Source of the DNA: Dehalococcoides mccartyi
GTDB lineage: Bacteria > Chloroflexota > Dehalococcoidia > UBA2979
NCBI GenBank assembly: GCA_945865925.1
Contig: CAMBFG010000002.1
Location: 76,421 to 140,420, forward strand
Reading direction: 5' to 3'
DNA: 64,000 nt
This document shows positions 28,487 through 37,550 of the stretch, in pieces. A program made the translations under genes and the position numbers. Position 1 is the stretch's first letter; every line of letters starts with the position of its first letter. The notes beneath the pieces are model-generated. The model ran no database searches and was not told where the DNA came from. It saw only the letters and a list, made by a program, of their open reading frames with translations.

Positions 28487-31174
28487 GTGACTCCAGTCTT
28501 CCGCAGCCTGATGAAGAAGGTCCTCGGCACCACGCCCGAGGACGGCGACTCCCCCGACTCCCCTCCCCCGCCACCCAGAGCCATGCTCGACGTGGCCCAG
28601 GATGACCTCGACGACCGTCTCGATGACGGTGACAGCGCCGACGGCGACGAACCTTCCGAGGACGGTGCGCCGCGTCGCCGTCGCGGCCGCCGAGGTGGCC
28701 GCAACCGCCGCAAGCGCACAGACGGTGACACCACCGAGGCTACGGACACACCGGTAGCACCGGCCGTCCGCACCGCCCGCACCTCCACTCCCCGCGCCAC
28801 CGCCACCCGCTCCACCGCTGCCAACACCACTGCCGAGGCACCGCGCGCAGGCAGCGCTGTCGTCGCCCGCCCTATCGTCGTGGCCCGTCGGCGCCCCGGT
28901 GCCACAGCAGCACCGGTCGCGGCACCTGCCGAAGCCCGCTCGTACGGTTGGGGCCGCCGCGTCGATGGCGACGAGGCGCGCGACAGCGACCGAGGCCGCC
29001 GAGGCACACGTCGCGCCGTCCGACCGCGCGACATGCAGCACGAGCCACCGCTGCCCGAGGACCTCGCGTTCCGGTCTCCGCCCGAAGGTGGCGACCGCAC
29101 GATCTTCCCCGGACGCCGCAAACGCCCGCAGGGCATCCGCGAGGACGAGCGTGTACTGCTCGCCGGCCCGCGCAGCCTCGGCGGATGGATCGAACACGAC
29201 ATCCCGCTCCAGCCCTACGAGGCATACCTGCCGCGGCCGTACGCCGTCGCAGTCGCCCTCGGCGTCCACGACCCATTCGCGCTCGTCGCGCCGGACGGCG
29301 TCGCGATCAACCCGCCGCTTGTGCCCGCTGTCGACCCTGTGGCCGTCGCCCTCGAAATCGAGGCGATCACCGAGGTCGTCACGCCGCCCACCGATGGCTC
29401 GGAGCCTGCGGGCGAAGACGAGATGGCGCGCAAGCGCCGTCGTCGCGGCCGCCGAGGCGGACGCAACCGCCGTCGCAGCAGTGACGCGACACCCCTCGAC
29501 CCCAGCGATGACGCCGACGCCGATGGGCCGAGCGCACTCGCACCTCTCGATGACGACCACGCCATCGACCTCGATATGGACGTGGACGACGTGAATGACA
29601 CACCCCCGGCGGTCAGTGAGTTCGACGCGATCGGGTCGCCGCCCGCGATGAGCGAGTTCGATGCAATCGAGTCGCCCGCGCTCGATGTGACTCCCCCCGC
29701 GCCGGTCGTCGTGCGTGCGGCCTCGCGATTCCGGTCGCCCGCCACCGCCTCTGAGGACGACCGCCCGCGCGTCGCCGCCCGACGGAGCACGCGTGCCTCA
29801 AGCGCCGAGCCCGAGGTCGCCACGCCGCGAGTGGTGGCACCGCGTGCTGATGCACCGAAGCCTGCTGCACGAAGACGTGAAGTCGTCGAGACACCCGCGG
29901 CGGAGGCGGAGCAGCCGAAGCCGACCCCACGACGACCTCGTCCGGCCCCGGTCGTCGCCGACCCCTCGACATATCCGCAGGCCTTCGTGGCCCTCGGCGC
30001 GACCGAGCGGACACTGCCCGCACTCGCGACGTTCGGCTTCCAGACGCCAACCCCGATCCAGGAGCAGGCCATCCCGGCGCTCCTCAACGGGCGCGACGTC
30101 GTGGGCATCGCGAAGACCGGGTCCGGAAAGACCGTCGCCTTCGGTGTGCCGATGGTGGAGAAACTGGACGCCGACCTCGGTGAAGTGCAGGGCCTCGTAT
30201 TGGTGCCGACGCGCGAGCTCGCGCAGCAGGTGCTGGAGGTCCTCCAACTGATCGCCGCGCCGCGAGGTATGCAGGCCATCGGTCTGCTGGGCGGGCACGC
30301 GATCCGCAACGACCTGCAGGCCCTCGAACGGCGGCCCGCGATCGTCGTCGGGACACCGGGGCGGATCATCGACCACCTGCAGCGCGGCACGCTCTCGCTG
30401 CGCCACGTGACCTACGCCGTGCTGGACGAGGCCGACCAGATGCTGGACATCGGCTTCCTGCCGGACATCCGTCGCATCCTCGGGCGGACGCCGAAGCGTC
30501 GGCAGACGGCATTGTTCTCCGCCACCATGCCGGGCAGCATCCGCCGCCTGATCTGGCAGTTCATGGTCGACCCACAGCAGGTCGCCGTGGACGCCGAGTC
30601 GACCCCGGTGGACTCGATCGAGCAGATCTACTTCGAGGTCGCCCATCGCGATAAGGCGGCGGGCCTCCGCGAACTGATCGAGCGCGAGTTGAAGGGCCGC
30701 ACGTTGGTCTTCTGCAAGACCAAGCGTGCCGTCGACATGCTGGAGGCAAACCTCTCCCGCATGGGTGTCCGCGTCGGTGCCCTGCACGGTGACATGGACC
30801 AGCGCCACCGCGACCACGTGATCGCCGACTTCCGCGTCGGTACGCTCGATGTCCTCGTGGCGACGAATGTGGCCGCGCGCGGCCTCGACATCCCTGAGAT
30901 CACGCACGTCCTGAACTTCGACGTCCCCCAGAACGCCGAGGAGTACATCCACCGCATCGGCCGGACCGGCCGGGCCGGGCGCGAAGGCAAGGCGATTACC
31001 TTCGTCTCCGAGTGGGACATGCAGGAGTTCGACACCATCCGTGCCGAATTCGGAGAACGTCTGCACGAGGAACGCCTGGACCTCTACCGTCCGCGCGTCG
31101 CACCGCGCAGCGCCGAGGCCCCCGGTGCGGCCGAAGTCGGCGTTGACCCGGCAGGCGCTCCCGCCGCCGGCTAG
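28487..31174 (+). CDS. DEAD-box RNA helicase with ~500-aa low-complexity N-terminal extension
   Basis: GIAKTGSGKTVAFG, VPTRELAQQ, VLDEADQMLDIGF, SATMP, HRIGRTGRAGREG; two RRRGRRGGRNRR patches in the N-terminal part. Confidence 0.93.
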   Translation: MTPVFRSLMKKVLGTTPEDGDSPDSPPPPPRAMLDVAQDDLDDRLDDGDSADGDEPSEDGAPRRRRGRRGGRNRRKRTDGDTTEATDTPVAPAVRTARTSTPRATATRSTAANTTAEAPRAGSAVVARPIVVARRRPGATAAPVAAPAEARSYGWGRRVDGDEARDSDRGRRGTRRAVRPRDMQHEPPLPEDLAFRSPPEGGDRTIFPGRRKRPQGIREDERVLLAGPRSLGGWIEHDIPLQPYEAYLPRPYAVAVALGVHDPFALVAPDGVAINPPLVPAVDPVAVALEIEAITEVVTPPTDGSEPAGEDEMARKRRRRGRRGGRNRRRSSDATPLDPSDDADADGPSALAPLDDDHAIDLDMDVDDVNDTPPAVSEFDAIGSPPAMSEFDAIESPALDVTPPAPVVVRAASRFRSPATASEDDRPRVAARRSTRASSAEPEVATPRVVAPRADAPKPAARRREVVETPAAEAEQPKPTPRRPRPAPVVADPSTYPQAFVALGATERTLPALATFGFQTPTPIQEQAIPALLNGRDVVGIAKTGSGKTVAFGVPMVEKLDADLGEVQGLVLVPTRELAQQVLEVLQLIAAPRGMQAIGLLGGHAIRNDLQALERRPAIVVGTPGRIIDHLQRGTLSLRHVTYAVLDEADQMLDIGFLPDIRRILGRTPKRRQTALFSATMPGSIRRLIWQFMVDPQQVAVDAESTPVDSIEQIYFEVAHRDKAAGLRELIERELKGRTLVFCKTKRAVDMLEANLSRMGVRVGALHGDMDQRHRDHVIADFRVGTLDVLVATNVAARGLDIPEITHVLNFDVPQNAEEYIHRIGRTGRAGREGKAITFVSEWDMQEFDTIRAEFGERLHEERLDLYRPRVAPRSAEAPGAAEVGVDPAGAPAAG
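28679..28710 (+). repeat. Intragenic direct repeat copy 1 (encodes RRGRRGGRNRR)
   Basis: CGTCGCGGCCGCCGAGGTGGCCGCAACCGCCG, 30/32 identical to 29441-29472. Confidence 0.8.
29441..29472 (+). repeat. Intragenic direct repeat copy 2
   Basis: CGTCGCGGCCGCCGAGGCGGACGCAACCGCCG. Confidence 0.8.
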
Positions 31175-31276
31175 CCCTCAAACTCACTTCCCCCGCGCGT
31201 ACACTGCCCACACCGACGCGACCTGGCGTCGGAGGGCAGGCGGCGCGCCAGGGCGTCAACACGGGGGGAACCAGCG

Positions 31277-32272
31277 ATGCGACGGCTTTCGATTGGCGTG
31301 AACTGGCAGGGCGCATTCGACCTCGATCAGGTGATCGAGCAGGCGAAGGTGGCCGACGAGGCGGGCGTCGAGATGCTCTCGATCGCCGAGGCGTGGGGGC
31401 GAGACGCGCTCACGCTGCTGGCAGTGCTGGCGCGGGAGACCTCCCGCATCAAACTCGGCACTTCCATCATCAATATCTTCTCGCGCACGCCAGCGGCCGT
31501 CGCACAGCACTTCGCGACACTGGACGAGCTCTCGGGTGGTCGGATGGTGATCGGCCTCGGGTCGTCCGGCCCGAACGTCATCGAGCACTTCCACGGCATG
31601 AAGTTCGAGAAGCCGCTTCAGCGCACACGCGAGTACATCGAGATCATCAACATGCTCCTCGCTGAGGAGCCGCTGAACTACCACGGCAAGATCTTCAAAC
31701 TGGAGCGCGGTTTCACCCTGCGCTTCAAGCCGGTGCGCGCGCACATCCCGATCCACGTCGCCTCGATCACACCCAAGAGCCTGGAGCAGACCGCTCGGCT
31801 CGCGGACGGCTGGATCCCGATCTTCCTCCCGAGGCCGCAGTGGAAGCCACAGCTCGACTCCTTCTACTCAATGGTCGAGGCGGCGGGCCGCCAGCGCTCG
31901 GACGTCGATGTCCGCAACCCGAGCGGCGTCGTCGTGTCGGAGAACCGCGAAGCCGTGAAGGCAGCGGAGGCCGGCAATGCCGCGTTCTACATCGCGCGGA
32001 TGGGCGACTTCTACTATGAGCACTTCTCTCGCATGGGCTACGCCGACGAGGCGAACGCGGTGCGTCGTGCCTGGGCGGACGGCGGCAGTGCTGCCGGCGC
32101 CGCCGCGCTACCTCGGGAGTTGGTGGAGGACCTCAGCACCGTCGGCACCGCCGACGAGTGCGTCGAGGCCATCGACGAGGCGACCGAGGCTGGCTTCACG
32201 CTCCACGGGGTCAGCGTGCAGGAACGCGACCCTAAGAAGCGTTATGACATCTACCGGCGCCTCGTCGGGTAG
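31277..32272 (+). CDS. LLM-class (probably F420-dependent) oxidoreductase, paralogue of 24240..25238
   Basis: MRRLSIGVNWQGAFDLDQVIEQAKVADEAGVEMLSIAEAWGRDALTLLAVLARET...LSGGRMVIGLGSSGPNVIEHFHGMKFEKPL. Confidence 0.9.
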   Translation: MRRLSIGVNWQGAFDLDQVIEQAKVADEAGVEMLSIAEAWGRDALTLLAVLARETSRIKLGTSIINIFSRTPAAVAQHFATLDELSGGRMVIGLGSSGPNVIEHFHGMKFEKPLQRTREYIEIINMLLAEEPLNYHGKIFKLERGFTLRFKPVRAHIPIHVASITPKSLEQTARLADGWIPIFLPRPQWKPQLDSFYSMVEAAGRQRSDVDVRNPSGVVVSENREAVKAAEAGNAAFYIARMGDFYYEHFSRMGYADEANAVRRAWADGGSAAGAAALPRELVEDLSTVGTADECVEAIDEATEAGFTLHGVSVQERDPKKRYDIYRRLVG

Positions 32273-32468
32273 CGCACCGATCCAGCAGCCCCGAACAGGA
32301 CGATGCGGCCTGATCAGGCGTCGATGCGGAAGTCTGATATTCCGCCACGCTCCACCCGCCGCTCGTCGGTAGGATTGCGGAACCGCTGCGCAGGAGCCGG
32401 CCCGACGTGCCGATTAGCGCTTGCTCCGGCATAGTGGAAGTCACAGCGGGGAGCGACGGATTGCCACA

Positions 32469-32900
32469 GTGACCACCGAAGACACACGCGCCCTCGTCCT
32501 CCGCATGCTGCAGGATGCCGGTGCCACCGGTGACGTAGCCGGGGCGGTCCGCAACCTCGCGGGCCCGCAATTCGTGGTCCACCTCTCCACCGGCGAAGTC
32601 GGCGGGATCGAGCTCGGCTCTGCCACGGCTCAGGAGCTGTACCTCTCCGTCCCGGACGCGTCCCTCACGCTGGAGGGCATGATCGTGGAGAACGACCGCG
32701 CCGCGCTCCAGTTCCAACTCTCCGGGACCAACACCGGGCCTGTCCGGGGTTACCCGGCGACCGGCAAGCCCGTCAGCATCCCCTTCTGCCTGGGACTGCG
32801 TGTCGAGGGCAACGCCATCGCTGAGATCTGGTTCTACTTCAACTCCTTCGCCCCGATCATTCCGACGTACGCGGAGTCGCATCCGGACGAGCTGGTATAG
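32469..32900 (+). CDS. SnoaL/NTF2-like (ester cyclase-type) protein
   Basis: MTTEDTRALVLRMLQDAGATGDVAGAVRNLAGPQFVVHLS...TGKPVSIPFCLGLRVEGNAIAEIWFYFN. Confidence 0.75.
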   Translation: MTTEDTRALVLRMLQDAGATGDVAGAVRNLAGPQFVVHLSTGEVGGIELGSATAQELYLSVPDASLTLEGMIVENDRAALQFQLSGTNTGPVRGYPATGKPVSIPFCLGLRVEGNAIAEIWFYFNSFAPIIPTYAESHPDELV

Positions 32901-32908
32901 CCGACCGC

Positions 32909-34171
32909 ATGTCCTCCACCCCTCGCCATGATCCGGGCGCCGCGATGCGCCTGCCGGCGTTCCGCGCGTACGTCGTCTCACGGGCCGCGAGTGGCGCGGC
33001 GATGACCATCGTGCAGGCCGCGATCGCGTGGCAGGTCTACGAGATCTCTGGCTCCACGCTGCAACTCGGGCTGATCGGTCTCGTGCGCTTCGTGCCGGCG
33101 CTCGGCGTGAGCCTGCTCGGTGGCGCCGCCGCGGACGTCTACGACCGCCGCAAGATCATCCAGCTCGCGCAGATCGCCCCGCTCCTCGCCACGTTCGTCG
33201 TCCTCGCTGCCATCGCGACTGGCCAGGTGTCCCTGCTCTTGCTCTACGGCGTGGTACTCGTCTCCGGCCTCGCCTCCTCGTTCGAGAACCCCGCACGTCA
33301 GGCACTGCTGCCGCAGATCGTGCCGCGTGAGGTGTTCACCAACGCGATCACCGTGAACTCCACGGTGCAGTCGCTCTCCTTCGTCACGGGCCCCACCGTC
33401 GCCGGCGCGCTGATCGGATGGAGCGGCGAGGGCGCGGCCTATGCCGCCTCCGCCCTCTGCACCGTTGTCGCCGTCGGCTCGCTGCTGTTCGTGCGCGTCG
33501 TCGAGACGACGACTGAACAGCGCAGCGTCACCTGGGCGATGATCCGAGAGGGCATCTCATTCGTCACGCATCGTCCGGTGCTTCTGGGCGCGATGACCCT
33601 CGATATGTTCGCGGTCATCCTTGGCGGCGCGAAGGCGCTGCTGCCGGTGTACGCGACCGACATCCTGCACGTGGGCGCCGTGGGCTACGGCATCCTCTCC
33701 GGCTCGCTCGAGGTCGGCGCGTTGCTGATGTCCGGCGCGATGATCCTCTTGCCGCCGGTGAAGCAGACGGGGCGCTTCCTGTTGGGATCCGTCGCAGCCT
33801 TCGGCCTCGCGACAATCGCCTTTGGCCTCGCACGGTCGTTTCCGGTCGCGGTCGTCGCTTACGCGCTCGTCGGGATGTCTGACCAGGTGAGCGTGGTGAT
33901 GCGACAGACGACGATCCAGTTGGCGACACCGGATGCGCTGCGTGGACGTGTGACGGCCGTGAACTCGGTGTTCATCTCCGCGTCGAACCAGTTGGGGATG
34001 GTGGAGTCCGGCCTCGTCGCGGCCGTCACGAGCGCGACGTTCGCGGTCGTCTCGGGTGGCGTTGGCTGCATCGCGGTCGTGGCTGCGATGACAGCAGGCA
34101 TCCCGTCGCTACGACGCTACCGCATCGACGGAGCGACCAACGACGAAGACAGCGAGATGGCCGCCGGTTAG
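32909..34171 (+). CDS. MFS transporter (EntS-like)
   Basis: LPAFRAYVVSRAASGAAMTIVQAAIAWQVYEISGSTLQLGLIGLVRFVPALGVSLLGGAAADVYDRRKI. Confidence 0.92.
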   Translation: MSSTPRHDPGAAMRLPAFRAYVVSRAASGAAMTIVQAAIAWQVYEISGSTLQLGLIGLVRFVPALGVSLLGGAAADVYDRRKIIQLAQIAPLLATFVVLAAIATGQVSLLLLYGVVLVSGLASSFENPARQALLPQIVPREVFTNAITVNSTVQSLSFVTGPTVAGALIGWSGEGAAYAASALCTVVAVGSLLFVRVVETTTEQRSVTWAMIREGISFVTHRPVLLGAMTLDMFAVILGGAKALLPVYATDILHVGAVGYGILSGSLEVGALLMSGAMILLPPVKQTGRFLLGSVAAFGLATIAFGLARSFPVAVVAYALVGMSDQVSVVMRQTTIQLATPDALRGRVTAVNSVFISASNQLGMVESGLVAAVTSATFAVVSGGVGCIAVVAAMTAGIPSLRRYRIDGATNDEDSEMAAG

Positions 34172-35925
34172 CGCGACTGCACGTCCCCGCTCGGCTCCTC
34201 GACGACGGCAACCTCAGCGCGATCGCCTCTGTGGCGCAGCCGGTCGACGGCAGCACCAGCGGCGTTCGCGACCTTCACGGCACGCGCTGCCTGACCCGCG
34301 GCGACGCCCCGTGCCTCATCGAAACTCGGGAGCGCTTCGCCGATGACCTCGCCCAGATTGCGGAGCGCGTGAAGCGGGCCGCCGGGCGGGACGCCGATGT
34401 TGTTCAATCGCACTTCGCGACGCTGACGGCGCTGACTGCCCCGGCCGCGCATCGCCTCGGCGAGTGCGCGGCGGACGGCCGGGCGCATGAGGCGCACGGC
34501 CGCGACCGGGTCGGTGTGCGCGCCGCCCGCCGGCTCTGCAATCAGGCTGTCGACGACACCGAGCGTGTGGAGGTCCGCTGCGGCAACGCCCAGGGCCTCG
34601 GCCACCTCGGGCGCGCGAGCGCGGTCGCGGTAGAGGATCGCCGCCGCACCCTCGGGCGAGGTGATGGCGTACATCGCGTTCTGCTGCATCAGGAGACGGT
34701 CAGCCCAGGTGAGCGCGAGCGCGCCACCCGAGCCGCCCTCACCGATGACCACCGCCACACTCGGCGTCGTCAGGGACGCCATCGTCGCCAGGCAGTCCGA
34801 GATCGCGCTCGCCAGGCCCGCACCCTCGTCCGCGATGCCGTCGTGCGCCCCCGGAGTGTCGACGAAGGTCAGCAGCGGCAGGTGCAGCCGCTGCGCCAGC
34901 AGCATCAACCGCTTCGCCTTGCGGTAGCCGGCCGGAGCGACGCGCCCGTCGTGGCGTGCGCCATCGAGGGTCATGTCGCCGCGCTCCTGGCCGATCAACA
35001 CGACGTTCGTGTCACCGATACGCCCGAGGCCGCCCACGAGCGCGGGGTCATCGACGCCGCTCCGGTCGCCGCGGAGCGGGACGAAGTCTGTCGTCAGCGC
35101 CTCGATGTAGTGCAGGGCGCGCGGGCGCTGTACGTGGCGCGCCCGCTCGACGGTCGTCCAGCCGCGCTCGAGGTCCCGCGCTTCGATGACCTGGGGGAGC
35201 AGATCAAGGTCGGGCGCCGGAGTCACTCGCAGGAGATCGAGGACGCTGATCAGCACGTTGCGCAGCCCCTCGCGTGGCGCGATGAGGTCGACCAGGCCCC
35301 GTTCGTACAGGTCCTCTGCGTAGAGGGTCTCGCGCTCCTCGTCCGCGTCGTGGACGGCACGGACGCGCGGGCCGGCGAAGCCGATGAGGGCACCCGCTTC
35401 CGCGATCAGGATGTCGCCCTGCGTGCCGTAGGAGGCGAACACACCACCGGTCGTGGGGTTCGCGAGCAGCGTGACCATCGGCACGCCCGCCTCGTGCAGG
35501 CGCTGGGCGGCGGCGGCCGTCTTCGCCATCTGGAGCAGGGCGACCATGCCCTCCTGCATCCGAGCGCCACCCGAACATGTGACCGCGAGGAAGGGAGCCT
35601 TCGCCTCGTGCGCACGTTCCATCGCGTGCGCGACGCGCTCGCCCACCGCATACCCCATCGAGCCGCCGATGAAGCGGAAATCCGAGACCGCGACGACCAC
35701 CGGCAGCCCGCCGATGTGGGCCGTGCCGGTCAGCACCGCTTCCTTGCCGCCGGACTGTTCGCGCGCTTCCTTCACCCGCTCCGCATACGGCCGGGAGTCC
35801 TCGAAGTGCAGCGGGTCAGGTGTCGCGATGCCAGCGAACTGTTCTGAGAAGGAACCTTCGTCGAAGAGCAGATCCACCCACTCGCGTGCGGAGATCGAGG
35901 TTGCAGGGGTCGGGGAGTCGGCCAC
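34168..35925 (-). CDS. Acetyl/acyl-CoA carboxylase carboxyltransferase, beta-alpha fusion (AccD-AccA)
   Basis: AccD half: REWVDLLFDEGSFSEQF..FIGGSMGYAVGERVAHAMERA..CSGGARMQEGMVALLQMAKT; AccA half: GRVAPAGYRKAKRLMLLAQRLHLPLLTFVDTPGAHDGIADEGAGLASAI..VVIGEGGSGGALAL. Confidence 0.92.
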   Translation of the reverse strand: MADSPTPATSISAREWVDLLFDEGSFSEQFAGIATPDPLHFEDSRPYAERVKEAREQSGGKEAVLTGTAHIGGLPVVVAVSDFRFIGGSMGYAVGERVAHAMERAHEAKAPFLAVTCSGGARMQEGMVALLQMAKTAAAAQRLHEAGVPMVTLLANPTTGGVFASYGTQGDILIAEAGALIGFAGPRVRAVHDADEERETLYAEDLYERGLVDLIAPREGLRNVLISVLDLLRVTPAPDLDLLPQVIEARDLERGWTTVERARHVQRPRALHYIEALTTDFVPLRGDRSGVDDPALVGGLGRIGDTNVVLIGQERGDMTLDGARHDGRVAPAGYRKAKRLMLLAQRLHLPLLTFVDTPGAHDGIADEGAGLASAISDCLATMASLTTPSVAVVIGEGGSGGALALTWADRLLMQQNAMYAITSPEGAAAILYRDRARAPEVAEALGVAAADLHTLGVVDSLIAEPAGGAHTDPVAAVRLMRPAVRRALAEAMRGRGSQRRQRREVRLNNIGVPPGGPLHALRNLGEVIGEALPSFDEARGVAAGQAARAVKVANAAGAAVDRLRHRGDRAEVAVVEEPSGDVQSR

Positions 35926-36087
35926 GGGTGGCCTCCGTTCAGACGACTGGGACGCTGATCCATTGTGGCACGCGACAACCGAGGTCGTACGAGGGGGATC
36001 TGGCACGAGGCATTACGAGATCGCATCGATTTGCGGCGGCACCAGGCTCCGCGAATCAGCGAGCGTGACCCGAACCCCGATCGCTGC

Positions 36088-36975
36088 CTAGTCGGCGTGC
36101 GGCTTCCGAGGTGGCGGCGCGCCGAGGAAGTCGCGGACCAGGTCGACGAAGGTCGCCGTCTGGTCGTGGTGCAGCCAGTGGCCGGCGTCCGCGACCGTCA
36201 CCGTGCGGGAGTCGCTGAAGTACTCGTCGAGCGGCTTCGACTCGAACTGGGCCCGGGAGAAGTGCGACTTCGAGCCGACCATGTGCATGACGGGGGCGAC
36301 GACCGCTCGCCAGACCGCCACCAACTCCTCACGCGTCAGTTCAGAGGGCGTCCGGCCGCGTACCCACGGGTCGAACTTCCAGACGTAGCCGCCGTCCATC
36401 CCGTGCGAGGCCCAGCGCGCGAGGTGGTCGGCCATCTCCGGCGAAAGCGACTTGTTCGCCTCGCTCACGCGTGCGACGGCCTCCCCGAAGGTCGGATAGA
36501 CGCGCGGCGTCTGCTGCTCGTAGGAGCGCATCGTCATGACCCATTTGCGCAGTTGCTCCGGCGTGGTGGGACGCGGAGTGTCCTCCATGCGCGCGCCGGC
36601 ACCCTCGATCTCCACGATGCGATCGAACTTCTCCGGGAAGATCCCGGCCGCCAGCAGCGTGATCGCACCGCCGAACGAGTGCGAGACCACTCGCACCGGC
36701 CCACCCACCAGGTCGATCAGCGCGACGAGGTCGATCACATGCTCGGACAGCGTGTAGGTGCTGCCCTTCGCCCACTCCGAATCCCCGTGCCCGCGCAGGT
36801 CAGGGGCGATGACGTGGTAGTCGTCCCGGAACGCCTCCGCGATGCGGTCCCAGTTCCGTGCGTGGTCGCGGCCGCCGTGGAGGAGGATCAGCGGGGGCGC
36901 GTCCGCGTCACCCCAGGTCCAGTAGGCCAGCCGCAGTCGCTGCGACTGGTAGAAATGCTGCCACGGCTCCGCCAC
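36088..36975 (-). CDS. Alpha/beta hydrolase
   Basis: LAYWTWGDADAPPLILLHGGRDHARNWDRIAEAFRDDYHVIAPDLRGHGDSEW, SHSFGGAITLLAAGIFPEKF; start GTG 36975 inferred. Confidence 0.9.
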   Translation of the reverse strand: MAEPWQHFYQSQRLRLAYWTWGDADAPPLILLHGGRDHARNWDRIAEAFRDDYHVIAPDLRGHGDSEWAKGSTYTLSEHVIDLVALIDLVGGPVRVVSHSFGGAITLLAAGIFPEKFDRIVEIEGAGARMEDTPRPTTPEQLRKWVMTMRSYEQQTPRVYPTFGEAVARVSEANKSLSPEMADHLARWASHGMDGGYVWKFDPWVRGRTPSELTREELVAVWRAVVAPVMHMVGSKSHFSRAQFESKPLDEYFSDSRTVTVADAGHWLHHDQTATFVDLVRDFLGAPPPRKPHAD

Positions 36976-37050
36976 CCCGACCCCCTGACACCGCACCGAA
37001 CGACAGCCCGAGCGTAGCACCGAGGCTGGCCGTGATTGCTGGGGCTCGAG

Positions 37051-37422
37051 CTAGGGGAGCAGACGCGCGGAGTGTTCAGCCAACCAGTCGGTCGTTAGTT
37101 CAGACCACTGGAGCACGAGGATTTCCCGCGGCGGGTGACGCTTGCTCAGTTCGTTGAGGGATTTCACTGAAGGCCAGACCGCGAGCGCCGCACCTCCACT
37201 CCATCCGCAGTTCGGAAGCGTCCTATCGGTCTCGGTTCTAATCAACTGGGCAGCTGCTGCTAAGAACGGTGATTTTGACGGGTCATTCCTCAGCGGCACA
37301 AGAATGAGCGGTGAGGGAGTCTCGGAGGCATGACTCAACACCCATGTCACTCCGCGATGGATTGATAAGTCGCTACGTCGACCGTCGGACCCGTCAGGCC
37401 CGGGCAGATACCAGATGTTCAT
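37051..37422 (-). CDS. Hypothetical orphan protein
   Basis: MNIWYLPGPDGSDGRRSDLSIHRGVTWVLSHASETPSPLILVPLRNDPSKSPFLAAAAQLIRTET...GWSGGAALAVWPSVKSLNELSKRH; visibly lower GC than neighbours. Confidence 0.55.
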   Translation of the reverse strand: MNIWYLPGPDGSDGRRSDLSIHRGVTWVLSHASETPSPLILVPLRNDPSKSPFLAAAAQLIRTETDRTLPNCGWSGGAALAVWPSVKSLNELSKRHPPREILVLQWSELTTDWLAEHSARLLP

Positions 37423-37550
37423 AGAAGTCCCCAGGCAATCGTGAAACGTCTTGAGCAATTCTAACCTCGCGAGGCTCCGACGCGTCCACCGATCAGGCCT
37501 CAACGCCCTCTCGCGTTGCCCTCGCGCGCGCCCCCTCGTACCGTCGGCGC

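Noticed and set aside
28142-29560. 472-aa minus-strand ORF opposite purU/helicase 5' half
   Set aside because: Low-complexity mirror of the disordered helicase region; no motifs and no start context.
34231-35847. 538-aa plus-strand ORF opposite the AccD-AccA gene
   Set aside because: Antisense shadow; carboxyltransferase motifs are on the minus strand.
37142-37333. Plus-strand ORF opposite the AT-rich orphan gene
   Set aside because: Short, no SD, and the minus-strand frame has better start context.
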